Positions 23,682 to 35,193 of a stretch of DNA of 64,000 nt are shown here, piece after piece. The position numbers and the translations under genes were made by a program. Source of the DNA: Lumbricus terrestris (lineage: Eukaryota > Annelida > Clitellata > Crassiclitellata > Lumbricidae); the NCBI GenBank assembly GCA_949752735.1, contig OX457039.1:30098786-30162785 (forward strand). The letters are read 5' to 3'. Numbering within the stretch: the stretch's first letter is position 1; each line of letters opens with the position of its first letter. Below the pieces are notes generated by a model. It worked only from the letters and a program-made list of their open reading frames with translations. It made no database searches and was not told where the DNA came from.

Positions 23682-24464
23682 GGCCAAAAAAAATAATGTT
23701 GTGTTTCCGGTAACCCGACCGACCCTCTTTTATTGCCGCGACCCAAATAATTTTGTAAAAAAATTTTATTTAAAAAAAAAATTTATTAAAAAAAAAATTT
23801 TTATTAATTTTTTTTAAATTTTTTATTTTTCTTTTATTGACATAATACGGTGACATTGCCTTCTGTATAGTTGGATCTTAGGCTAAAAAAATGTTGTGTT
23901 TCGGGTAACCCGACCGACTCACTTTTATTGCCGCGACTCGGAAAATTCTGTGTACATTTTTTATTTACAGTGACATTGCCTTTGAGTTTCACGCCTGCCT
24001 AACTACTTCCTGGTTGCCAGTCTTGAGAAACCTCTAGCCTTATCATTCTCACTTGAGCCACCTCTAATGGTGACTAGGGAAAATAAACCTAGCAACATCT
24101 AGGTGTAACTAGTCACTGGCTCGGCCAGTCTGGAACGACCCCTAGCAGTGATGTTCTGTTCGCACTCATCTTCCCCTTGCCTTCCCACTTTATCTTACCA
24201 GAAAAAATGTCAACAAAATGAAATTAACAGAATATTTTTCTAGAGCAATTTTAGGTGCAGACAGTCGGGAAATAGGCAGTTTATACTTGCTTAGAACACG
24301 TACTTTGTTGCAGCATGTACCTTTATGCAAAAAAGAGTTGTTGGTATAATTTTTCGGATAGTCACTGTATAAAAATATTTTACCAAAATAAAAATATTTT
24401 TCGACCTACCTACCCAATTTTTTGGAGCTCTGTTACCGGAAACACACCATTATTTTTTTTGGCC
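23682..24464. mobile_element. Harbinger-like MITE with TAA target duplication
   Basis: 783 bp. The left end GGCCAAAAAAAATAATGTTG and the right end, which is the reverse complement of GGCCAAAAAAAATAATGGTG, form inverted repeats of about 33 bp continuing into GTTTCCGGTAAC. The flanks are TAA on both sides (23679-23681 and 24465-24467), the TWA-type 3-bp duplication known for PIF/Harbinger elements. The terminal 70 bp is repeated in direct orientation at about 23881. An A/T homopolymer-rich block occupies about 23755-23835. No transposase. Confidence 0.75.
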
Positions 24465-24707
24465 TAAGTAAAAACGATCATGTTCACAATTAAAAATGAG
24501 TAAATAGAAAGTTCAAAAGTGAAAAAACCTCAACTGCGTAAACTGATTAGGCACTTTTGAAGTTAGGAGTTGACTTGCGCTTCGCACTTTGGTCCCATTG
24601 TCCAAATTGATCCAAACGAAAGCTCGTGACATACAAGGCCGTTTACGGGACAGAATTTCTATCATTAAATCTTCACCCACCCTTTAAAGTTTTTTCGGGG
24701 ATTTTTT

Positions 24708-24905
24708 CTGTTGCTGAAATTCAACAAATGTCCTATTTTAGGCCTACTTACTTAGAACTCATGTTAATTTCTAGTTAATTACTTACTTACTGAGCACATT
24801 GCATCATGGGATGCGGCCTATAAGGTCGCAGTGCTCTAATGTAGCGATTTCTTGCGCGGCCATATTGTTTACATGGACAGGCACGCAGTAATCGGGATTA
24901 CCGCC
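24708..24905. repeat. Fold-back repeat, copy 2 (left arm)
   Basis: It aligns by eye with 23246-23465: AATGTCCTATTT, TTACTTACTTACTGAGCACA, AGGTCGCAGTGCTCTA, TAGCGATTTCTTG and GTTTACATGGACAGG occur in the same order. The two copies flank the Harbinger-like MITE. Confidence 0.6.
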
Positions 24906-27028
24906 ATCCATGACAATACCTGTTCGGAGAGATTTGGATTTCGGGAGAACACTACGCGCACCATTTTTAAGGATGCGGTTTATCTTTACAAACGAGTTTC
25001 GGTAATCCGGCGGAAGTATTCCCGTTCTGGATTCGGGAAATCGCTACGTACCCAAATAAAACTGACTTGGCCCACAAAGCGGCAAAATGTTGGTTCACAC
25101 ACAACTCAAGCCACTAATCAAACTGGCCCCCGTTGGTGTCTTTTTAGGTTTATTAGGATGCTGAGAGTATACTGAGCGATAATATTCTGTAATATAAAAT
25201 TTCACAAGCCAGAAGTTTACTTACGAACGACAATTTTAAATCGATGTACACCATGTTGCAGCGGTAAATATTGTTGGATGCCACATTTTTATAGCGCTAT
25301 CATTTAATGATGTTTGTTTATGTAGAGGCACCCTTTCCTTGCCAAGGACAGTTTCATTGGCGCCCTTTAAGCGGCTGTGTTACGGCGCCATAGAAATTGT
25401 CGTCATTGTTAATATTATCATTCGTATCGATGAGGATGATAATTTAATAAATAATAATAATAATTACGCAAGGATAACCGTTGACTCCAGAATGACAAAG
25501 CACTTCGTATTGTTTCTTAGAGCCTGAAGGATAATTTTTACCTCGGGCGAAAAATACGGGCTATAGGCTTCAGGACGCGCGTTAACACAACCCACCGGAG
25601 TCGAGGACGAAAATGACTCCGTACTGTAACAGTTTCTTACTTTAATTAATTGCTTGGTAGGTCTACTGTTTAACGAGGGGTTGCATGTCCTCGTCACACC
25701 TCTTTCTACCCATTGTCTTTGAAACACATGGGTCGTTCCCAGCAACCCCTTGTCCATTTCTGGAGAGCCGCGGGGTCGAGGTGACATTAATTTTGACTTT
25801 CAAATATTTTCCAGCTGCATTCAGCGCTACACGTCATCGCATTTCTTGGGACTTTCAATCTTCAATTCTCATTAATGTTGCGGTCGACGCCGCGTGAATT
25901 TTCAGACATTCAACAACAGCGCTTGACACTAGCATAATTTTTTTAGAAACCTGCCATTAAATATGACTTTAATTTCATTTCTGGAGTACTCTTTAGAGGG
26001 AAATTTTGAACTGTTCGTAGTGTTACCTCTAGTAGGCCTAACCAGAAAAAACACGCCTTGACTTAATTCTCATACGTATAGGCTACCCAGTCCGCCATGC
26101 CTGTCACTATATGACTGCTCTTGTGAAGTGTTCATAACAAAGTCATAATTAAAACAGCTTGAATATGGAATACGAAAATGAGGACGCCAATATGTTATAC
26201 AAAGATTAACCGGTCCATTAAAATAAGAAAGTTGTTCGTGTTTTATAGCCTTCGCGAATCTCGCGTTTAGCGCACTCCTAGCAACTAGAGACCGCACACG
26301 AAACTTTCGATCAGTAATCAGAGTACAAAGTTGTCAACAACCATAATATTAACATGGTGGTTCTAATGTACAATTCTGCAGCTGTTTACCGTGAATAACA
26401 CAAAAGCTTTGCAACAATTTTCTCTCTTTCCGTATGATATCATTTACTTTTATTATTTCTCACGGAATCTTTATGTCTTTTAAGTGTTTTATCATAGAGT
26501 AGTAGACGCTTGCCGTAGCCGCTTAATTGGACAATTAAGGGAACGGAATATCGATCCGAACTGGGACTATTGAAGATTCGTTACATGTTCCGCGTTTTGC
26601 AACCAGCAACGGATTCTGAGCAGAACTGACCTAAGTCAGAATCGCCAGCAACAGATCCAGATACATATAAGCCGACGTCAGAATGGGTTCAACCCAAATT
26701 CCCGAAACGAATTTTGACCGTATCCCCGAAATCGATTTTTTAATGCGCCACACGAAACCGTATGATTGTAGAAACTTAACTGCAGGTGCTACAACAGCAC
26801 TATCCGGGTCATCATGTCATTATTTAATTCAACTCTGAAGACTCGGCCAAACTTTGGAATGTGGAATTAATAATATGATGTTGCGATGTATTGTAATTAC
26901 CAAATTGATGAACCATCATGATAGCCCCAAAACTGAGTTGAAGATTCATTAGAAAATGACATTGTGTTGAATAGGTTTGTGTTTGTGGTTGCAGCAATTA
27001 CTGACAACTCCGCTTTCACTGTCGTAGA

Positions 27029-30000
27029 ATGGATGACTGGCGTGAACTGGTTTCATGGACATATTCAGGTATTAATTACAGCCTTGCTGGAAATGGCGGC
27101 CCAGAATGTGCGGCAATGGTTCCAGGCACGCAGAGAATAGCCGAAACAGTGTTCGTGGTAGTGATGAGTTTTCTGGAAGTCTGGCTAGCTTATCCACAAC
27201 TGAAGCTGCCAGATCCTCTGCCACTGTGCAATGATCACGGCACAGATGGAGGATTTGGAAGAAGAATTCTTCTTGTTATTATGTGCATGACATTTGGAAT
27301 AGAACTTGGATTTAAGTTTGCATCACGACAAATGATCTGGATTCTGAATCCGTGTCACATCGTAACCATGATGCAGGTTAGTTAGAAGTTATGATGAGAA
27401 CTAAACACGTTCTGAACGCAGGTTCTTTTTTAATGCCTTATATTATTATCTATTAGTAAGTTCATGTGCTCAAAGGTATAATCTTTAAATAATTGGATCT
27501 TTCTTGTCAACTTTTTTGACTGAACAGCAGTTCATCAGTTTGTATGCTCTTGTCTGATCAAGAAGATCTGAATATGATTCCCTGATTGAGTGCAGAGTAG
27601 ATAACATTATAAGCTTTTTTGCTTCAAGGTAGATTATTCATAGGCATTTGCTTTGTTGTTCTTAACAATGATATAATGTGATCTGAATAATCTGATGCTT
27701 ATTGTTCTAAGTTTTGTTTGCCTTAAACCTGTTGTCTAACTCTGCCAGTCACTTTCTTCTTGGTTTTTGCAACCATGCAACCTCTTGTACATTGCCATTG
27801 ATGCCTGTCATCCGTTATTCTGTCTTCGAGCAGCATCTTTCCACTTTATGAAATGAAATGGTCTGGATTAGTTTCTCCTAAACACTTGACTATTTGAGGA
27901 CCACAAGCGCAGAATTGCAACATCGGATAATTGATTGCCATGCAGGCTGCAATATTTCAAATGCTTATATTTAAATAAATTATTATTTAATTGGATCTAT
28001 GAATTTGCTACGATTTCCCTTTGGCTTTTTTATTCAAGACGTTACATGTATGTGATTTTTGTGGAAGTATTTGAACGAAAAGTCAGTAATTGTTGCTTTT
28101 GATGATTGAATGTAATAACTGCAATGGCAAATGTTAATGTAATTTGCCATGAGGTTTGCGCTTACTTTGGAATGAGGTATTGAGCTATTTCTAAGGATTT
28201 AACAATCTATTGGTAGCAGAACTGGGAGGCGGTAACTCTTATTAAAAATGAGTCCATGAGAAATTTGTGCTAGAAGTTTGGCATCTATGTGGGTTAGAAG
28301 AATTAGCTCTTCGAAAAGAGAAATATTTTGTTAAAATATAAAACCAATTTAATGAACCAACAAGATGTTCAGTAACAGATAAATTATGAAAGCAGACTAG
28401 AAATATTTAAAGTTTAAAAGAGTCGGTAAAAAGCAGCTAAGTACTACGAATGAAGGTATATTGTGTCAGCTATCTTCTACCAAGACTTGGCACAAGGTTT
28501 TGCTGAATGGATGCGAAAAACTTGTGACTGTCTGATATATTTTCGTAGTTTTAATATATTAAAGCAACAGTGGCTCAACATCATTGCCAAACCTAAATAT
28601 GCAAAATATTTGGCTCTAGGACCATTCCTCATAGGCTGATTGCTCATAGGCTGATTGGTCATAGGCTTATTGCTCATACGGCTGATTGCTCATAGGGTCT
28701 TTTGCTCATAGGCTCGTTGCTCATATCTCTAAAATACATGAACTTTGTCCTAGGTCCAAAACAAATATACCGTTTGCTATATCGATGCCCTTCTTCACGC
28801 ATTAGCTAGTGCTAATCAATTAGGGACAATTAGCGTTGGTAGACTAGTCTGCACATCTGTAGTAGTTAACACTGAAGTAGTTAACATGTAAGACACTGAA
28901 CTATTCTGTATTGGACATCTCTAGTAACGAACACTGTTGTAGCTAAAAAGTTTAACTGTTTTTAACATTTAACATTTAAATCATTTGTTATCTCTACTGT
29001 TTGTGACAGCATATTCAACTATTCTCTATTCGAGATCTTTAGTAATGAACACTCTTGTAGTTAAAATGTTCAAAAGCGTGATGAACACTGTTGTAGTTAA
29101 ACTGTTTTTTACATTTTAACAATTACACAAGCTAGTAAATGAATGAAAAGCCTATGAGCAATAAGCCTATGAGCAATAAGCCATATGAGCAATAAGCCCT
29201 ATGAGCAATGAGCCGTATGAGCAAAAAGACCTATGAGCAAAAGGCCCTATGAGCAATCAGCCGTATGAGCGATAAGCCTATGACCAATCAGCCTATGAGC
29301 AATCAGCCTATGAGGAATGGTCCGTACACCAAATATTTTCCTAGCAATGAGGACTAAGGTGGAGATAGCTGCATGTAAACAGAGTGTGCAACTGCACATA
29401 TGTGGATTGAGAACATTTTTCCACTTGTGTTGATTGTAAAAATACACAATTGTTGCTGGACAATATAACTTTACCTAGATATGCCTGGACTGAGGTCTAT
29501 TATGCCAGGCAAAAGTCTGAAATAAAATTTAGAGAGTTTTTTATGTACATAGCAGGGCCATGTCTTTGCCTTCTGTCTGCCAAAATATAACCTGATGTAA
29601 AGATACCATCTAGTATCACTGACACTGAAGATGTGTGCTTCATCCAGATTGCAAAGTGATTATTGAAAGATTGAATTTATTACATTCCAAAGTGATAGCT
29701 TACATTTCAAATCCGCAATGATAATGACTGTCGCCTGACTCCATAGTTTCCATTGGGACCTATTAACGGCTAAGGAATAGCTTTTTAGTAACATTTATAA
29801 TTATGTTCATTTATTTTACTAGTAATGTAATTGTTGATTTTATGATTTTTGGTAGAAAGAAAGACAATTTCATGAAACTCATATACCACACCACATTTTT
29901 ATATCTTTTTAAGGTACAACCATACACATATAAGTAAATTACATAAACTGGATAAAATTTTTCGTTTAATACACTTTGACTCTATCTTCTGTAGTTTATT

Positions 30001-33000
30001 AGATACACCTTTAATAACCTGTAATTTAAAGGAGTATTTCTTCTGATTTTTGTGTGAGATGAAAATGTGCTATAGAAGTTTGATGAATTTGACATTGCAT
30101 TTGTGTGATGCAGATATTCCTTCTGGTTGCTCCACCGAGTCGCTTTGCTATGATGCTTTTTCGTCTACACATTCATTGGTTAAGTGGTGCAACGATTGCT
30201 TTGGTTCTGCCTGTCCTCAACACACGATTAGTTAGTTAAATTATTATTCATTATAAAAACATTGATTATTGACAAAGGACATTGACTAAATTGTCACATG
30301 AACAGTGCTGCTAATGCAGATGCACTTTGCAGGTATAAATGTTTATCAGGAATATTTGATTTTTGTATTTTCCAGTAGTGAAATCAATAATTTCATGCTT
30401 TAGAATGTAGGAAATTTTTGAACCGAGTAACTGTTTCTATACCACATGACAAAGACTTAGTCTCTGATCTATTGTATTTTGATGTGCTTCTATAAAATTA
30501 CAACAATGGTAATTAATCACTCATGAATGTCCTTGAAGCTTTATCAGACTGTATTTATCGCCATAAATAGCTGTCACATGACTGCCAATTTATTAAATTA
30601 TTTTTATCTTATGCAAACTCATCTTCCAGCTGGTCAATCTTCCCTTTCTGCCTGCAGTATATTCTGAGTTTCATAAAACAACATCTGCCCCTGCTGTTCA
30701 AGTGATATCACGTGTCCTGCTGTGGATTAGGAAATATTAGTAAAGTCCTATTAACCCTTTACCAGTTCATTAAAAAATTTCATATCTCACCCTCACGGTT
30801 CATTTATTTTGTATAAACATGCTTTTTCATGTTTGAGCAGTGCTCAATGGTTTTAACTTGAAAAGAAAAAATTTAAAAAATTCTGTGTTCTGAATTCATA
30901 CATGGCACTGGCCAGCGACCATAATGGAATAAAAATTTCGACCAGGACTGCCCGTGAAAGCGTGCTTCTGACGTGGAATTGTTGGACGAGATGACCACTT
31001 GAGAGTGAGAGCATCCTCCGAATCATCAGGTTCTGAATCCGAATTGGAATTGTTTTGTGTATCATTCTCCGGCTCAGAACAACTGTCGGATAAATCGTCC
31101 GAATCCTCCAGCTCTGAAAAGTCTGATTCGTCAAACGAATCGCTGCCTAAAACTTGTTCTAGCACAACGCTTACATCACGCGTACGAAAGCTGCGTTTCG
31201 TAGCGGAACTAGGCATTTTCCGTCTCCGTAGAAATATAAAAATCCGACCCAAAACGCCGAAATAAACAGTCAATAACAAATTTTCTCACGCCATTTATAT
31301 CCACATATAATCTTACTAATATAAAAATACCATAGACCATCAATATATTTAGAATATTCGTTGCAAACTATAGCGGAAAGGTTATTACAATGGTTGGCGA
31401 GTTATCTCGGGGCAAACGCTGTATGACGGATAGCCGTTGGCGAGTTATCTCGGGGCAAACGCGTAAGAGGTTAAATGTCATTATGATAAAGTACATGCTG
31501 TGGGTAAACGGACCTAGTGATATTTGTTCTTGCCTTCACAGAACAACTTCACTTTGCCATTGGTCCGCTTTCTAGCCAAAGATTTAATATATTAGAAGGC
31601 AATTGAAAAATTACAGTATTATACACTATTGTAAATGTCTTTAGAGGGCTGTGCTTTGAACAGAGTTCCATGGTTATTTTTTGAAATTTTACTTTAACTT
31701 GTTGCTGGAAAGAAAAGTTAAGTAGTTACTTACAAAACATAGCTAGTTACTGATTACTGCCATGTTGAAAAATTAACCAAGTAATTTGGATTACTGTAAG
31801 TGGGAATGTTGACTTAATTTTTAACTCCCCGATGATGACATTAGACTTTGAAATTGTCAAATACAATCTTGAGAAGAGTTAAGAGACTTGAGCACCGTCC
31901 GAGTCGCTTTGACACATGCGAACCAAAGAATTTGCAGGTTGATCTGGATTCTGAATCCAATCCATGTCACATGTTATCGTAATAAAGTATCTGTAATAAT
32001 AATTATAGCTCAGAAGTAGTTTCAAATGTAGAGCTATATAATGTATTCCAATGAAAAAACCGTCAACGATATCAGTTGAAGTAACACAAGTTCTAGAAAG
32101 AAAAAAAAACAGCTTTATGAACGTTCAGATTTTCTTAAGGTTAGCTATCTGTATTTATGATGTACATGATTGATTACTTATTGTCGTGTTTGCAGCTGCC
32201 TTTTGAAGTTCATGTCTACTACATTCAGCACATCATGATGCTCGTCATTCCTCTATTTCTTTTAAGCCTTGGTGGTAAGAAAGACTTTTTAAATTCATTG
32301 TGTGCCAGCTTTGGAAACCATGTAGAAATTTGCAAAATCCAAGGTTTAAGACTGTTTAGTTTATTTAATTTTTTTTATACTTTTTAACCTTACTGAATGC
32401 TGACACAGTTGGAAGCTGGCATGTGACAACTCAACACCATTTTCTGACCATTTGACCCAATTTTACATATTGGATACTGAAAGTCAGTTTTCTTTTGCCT
32501 CTTACTGTCCTAACACATTTAGACTGTTTTGGGTTCCAGTAGATGTGACTACTGTAACTCCCTCTTCGATACTATTAATTACTAAAATGAATCTTCACAA
32601 ACTATGAAATGGCACAAAACTCTTTTGTCAGGACCAGCTAAGAAAGATCTCTTGAGTGTCATCATGCCACTAGGACCTCACCCAATTTGCCTCCGAGTAC
32701 TAATGCTGTCTGACAGGTATCCAAGGACGTCGTCTGCTATGCTCCACAGAACACTGAGTTCTCTTCGTTCCTTTTCTTTGTAATTCGATTAGGAAGAATT
32801 GAATCTTTCTGTTCCGGGGCCAGTGGTCTGGAGCAGTCTTCCTTGAGTGCTACATTTAGTACTAGACCTTCTAGTACCATGGTCTTGAACTACCACAGCA
32901 CAGCATCATTCCTTTGCCTCTGTTGGCCCTTTGCTGTGGAATGGTCTTCCTGCTATAGCTCGTGTTCATATTTTATCTGGAGGAACTACTGGTTTTGCCA

Positions 33001-35193
33001 ATTGACTTTTCTTTTTGAGGGGGTTCTTTGCTTTGGGAGCGCCTTTTATTTGGTTGTACTGCAAGAGGCGCTTGATGAATTCGTAGATTGTATAGTATCG
33101 TATAGTATCGTATAGTATCGTATAGTAAAGTATAGTATTGTATAGTACTCCCTGGGGTTCTATCTGAAACATTCCTCATGCAACTTAAAGCTGTTCTTTT
33201 TAAGTGCATTGGAGTTGGAAGTGCCTCTGAGTAGTTTCCTTCTAAGGGGTTGCTGTATAAATTTCAGAATGCAGGAATGAATTTTGCATCATGATTCCAT
33301 TCATTGCACTTGCTGCCCACTGAACAAAATCCATTTCAAACTCCATCTCAAATTTCACATTATAGCCAAGCAACTTATCACTGTTGCATGCTCATCTATT
33401 ATGCAAACGGAATTTTTTGACAAATTATTGAATTTTTTCCGAGGTAAACCCGAACATCGTGACTTGCTTCTGTGCTCCAATAGTGCTTGGGGCAGTTTCC
33501 CTTCCTGCATATTGAAGCAGATTTACAATCCTGCTAATTGGACTAGTCTTGGAGAAGGGGATCTTGTGGAGCTAATATTCTGCCTTCATACAGTGAGGTG
33601 GAAGATCAGGACGCTATGGTAGCATCACAAAGGGATCACGACTATGATCAGCATGAGTTGACCTCCAGAGAATTTAATAGTGGCACTTATTAAGTTAGAA
33701 ATGGTAATAACGATTTCCACCTTATGCTAGGATTTTGAAATCCAGTGAATAGATTAAGAAGTTGCAAATCAATTTTCAGCCTATCAATGAAAGCATTTTA
33801 GTCAGCCATGTTGAGGTCTGGATTGCTGGATGAGGCCATGCAGTGAGTGATTTGAGATGTCTACTGGTGTGCGGTGGTGTAGTGGGTATGTTCGTTGCCT
33901 TGCAGCCAAAGGGTTACAGATTCAAATCCACCTCAAGCCACCTCATAGGGACCGTCAGCAAGTTCTTGACTCACAATTGCTCCATGCTTTGATGTGAAAC
34001 TCCGATTCAGTGCCCGCGCTGGAGTCGGGAGCGCTTCTGAGTAGATGTCTTGAAGGAGCGCTCTAACAATTGCACAATGCACTTGCATACAGGCACTTGC
34101 ACACAGGCACTTGCATTTTCATGATTTGTGTATGTGATTTGTGTGTTTGCGTTCATGTGCTACATTGCCGGAATTCTTTTCTGGATCTTTGTACAGGGAT
34201 CTACACAATTGAGCGAATGACTGACTTCAACTGGTCGTTGGCCGCTTCAGGATTTGCTTTTGCATACCACTTTCTGCCATTACAACTGCTTGCTGTGGTA
34301 GGTATTTTTGATTAGTTTTTTTTAATTGTACAGGCTATTGGTATTATGCAGATTAACAGTACCACAGAATTTTAGTGGATTAATTCCAATGTTCATATCT
34401 TGGGAAAACTGTAATATTGGCAGTGAGGCTTTCTGGCAACTCAACCTGTTTTTCGACTATTAAGCACAAATGAAACTTTCTGCAGCAATATTCCATAAAA
34501 CTGGCACTGCATTGGGTGTGTGGTAGTTGGATTTTAATTTCGCTTTCTACAATAGTTAATAGTTATTGATTCACAGATTGGGTTCAGAGTCTTAAATTTA
34601 TAACTCAACTATATCTTGGCAGCTTGTCATGACCTGAAATGGCAAGTGGATTATAATATTCAACTTTCGATCCTGGTTGGGATAGTCTACGTACAATGTT
34701 CAGTAATGTTGTATTCACAGATTGGGTTCAGAGTCTTAAATCTATGACCCAACTATATTTTGACAACTTGTCATGACATTGCAAGAAATCTACCTTCAAT
34801 GTTCAGTAATGTTTTATTGCCATTTTGGAAGATGATAATTCATCTGCAGAGTTTTGCTTTCAGTGCTTTACATGTATGAAGCATAACGATATTTTTTTGG
34901 GTAAAAATTGCATTCAGACATTCAGTCAAAGTGAGTGAACTGAATTTTATTTTGATTATTATTGATGTGAAGTTTGTTTCTGTTTCGAGACGTTGCAGGT
35001 GAATCTGAACAGCATTCTATGCCCGGCTGTTTCCGATCCATTCTACGGGCGCTGGTATCGTATATGGGCCATTGTTCACCAGTCACTGTACATTGTTATT
35101 CATGGCAAGCTCTACACATACTTTGCCTTATTCGTCTTACCAAGGAAGCCACTGGACGTTGTGACAAGCAATGGATATTCCAAACATGACTAG
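27029..35193 (+). CDS. TMEM164: Transmembrane protein 164 (TMEM164), five coding exons
   Basis: TMEM164 is a multi-pass ER-type membrane protein reported to act as an acyltransferase for polyunsaturated ether phospholipids and to affect ferroptosis and autophagosome formation. Coding exons are 27029-27376, 30114-30230, 32196-32274, 34197-34297 and 34999-35193. All have AG/GT borders and join in phase (phases 0, 0, 1, 0), giving 279 residues against about 297 in human. Landmarks are YSLAGNGGPECAA near the N-terminus, FGIELGFKFASRQ, the LNPCH motif with the conserved Cys-His, LVLPVLNTRL running into LPFEVHVYYIQH, and LCPAVSDPFYGRWYRIWA with HGKLYTY near the C-terminus. Several hydrophobic segments fit the family's multi-spanning topology. 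The start ATG at 27029 gives a family-like N-terminus. Introns 1-3 hold the mobile elements listed below. The 3' untranslated end was not located. Confidence 0.95.
28602..29341. mobile_element. DNA element with inverted terminal arrays of GGCTGATTGCTCATA
   Basis: About 740 bp in TMEM164 intron 1. The left terminus AAAATATTTGGCTCTAGGAC is followed by CATTCCTCATAGG and about seven GGCTGATTGCTCATA-type units to 28725. The right terminus is the inverted counterpart, starting near 29146 with about twelve units and ending in GGAATGGTCCG...CCAAATATTTT. The central part contains a diverged direct duplication of about 125 bp (about 28880-28955 and 29008-29080: ACTATTCTNTATT, then CTNTAGTAANGAACACT). 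No transposase. A target duplication is not obvious. Confidence 0.75.
30755..31470 (-). mobile_element. piggyBac internal-deletion derivative
   Basis: 716 bp flanked by TTAA on both sides (30751-30754 and 31471-31474), in TMEM164 intron 2. The left end is CCCTTTACCAG; the right end, read inward, is CCTCTTACGCG. A 25-bp class motif GTTGGCGAGTTATCTCGGGG is directly repeated at about 31393 and 31435 near the right end. It retains a transposase N-terminal coding piece (30896-31216) but no catalytic domain. Confidence 0.85.
30896..31216 (-). pseudogene. piggyBac transposase N-terminal fragment
   Basis: Starts at an ATG (31216) with MPSSATKRSFRTRDVSVVLE, followed by a long Ser/Asp/Glu-rich acidic stretch and a FTGSPG motif, the layout of many piggyBac-type N-termini (acidic leader, then the Pro-rich F-T-G-x-P-G). 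After that motif the frame runs into unrelated sequence and stops, so the DDE domain was lost by internal deletion. It is the opposite half to that kept in the element at 17529-21610, but the terminal repeats differ, so they are different families. Confidence 0.75.
32640..33250 (+). mobile_element. Old LINE 3' remnant
   Basis: Order and wording follow the LINE at 44900-45800. TTGGCCCTTTGCTGTGGAAT (about 32921-32943) matches the region encoding VGPTTWNGLP. GCTGTTCTTTTTAAGTGCATTGGAG and TGCCTCTGAGTAGTTTCCTTC with GGTTGCTGTATAAAT (about 33190-33262) match its tail. It is heavily diverged, with a 10-bp tandem expansion inserted at 33090-33147. Confidence 0.6.
33090..33147. repeat. 10-bp tandem repeat (TATAGTATCG)n
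   Basis: Three perfect TATAGTATCG units, then degenerate units, inside the decayed LINE in TMEM164 intron 3. Confidence 0.9.
33871..34067 (+). mobile_element. tRNA-derived SINE, copy 1
   Basis: The head has a polymerase III box A-like TGGTGTAGTGGG and a box B-like GATTCAAATCC, 30-40 nt apart. The body runs through GTGAAACTCCGATTCAGTG. The 3' tail TCGGGAGCGCTTCTGAGTAG, then TCTTGAAGGAGCGCT, is the same as the tail of the LINE at 45725-45770. It lies in TMEM164 intron 3, about 130 bp before exon 4. It is followed by short CACTTGCA(T/C)ACAGG tandem units. Confidence 0.85.
34567..34780. repeat. Direct duplication, about 146-bp period
   Basis: ATTCACAGATTGGGTTCAGA followed by GTCTTAAAT, and then CTTGTCATGAC, occurs at about 34570-34632 and again at about 34715-34779. 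The second copy is followed by another TTCAGTAATGTT phrase also seen between the copies. It lies in TMEM164 intron 4. Confidence 0.8.

Larger units (their letters stand above)
22610..27028. other. Intergenic region between divergent pICln and TMEM164
   Basis: It separates the minus-strand pICln start (22578) from the plus-strand TMEM164 start (27029), so both promoters should lie here; no clear core promoter was identified. It holds the fold-back repeats and the MITE listed separately. From 25200 to 27000 there are short open frames (for example 25464-25787 minus) with no recognisable content. Confidence 0.5.

Noticed and set aside
25464..25787. 107-codon minus-strand frame in the divergent intergenic region
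   Set aside because: No domain, no splice context, unlike neighbouring coding sequence.
33284..33622. 112-codon plus-strand frame
   Set aside because: Follows a decayed LINE; some phrases look LINE-like, but no motif could be defended, so no call is made.
33871..33945. tRNA gene
   Set aside because: Head of a second SINE copy with a weakened box B.
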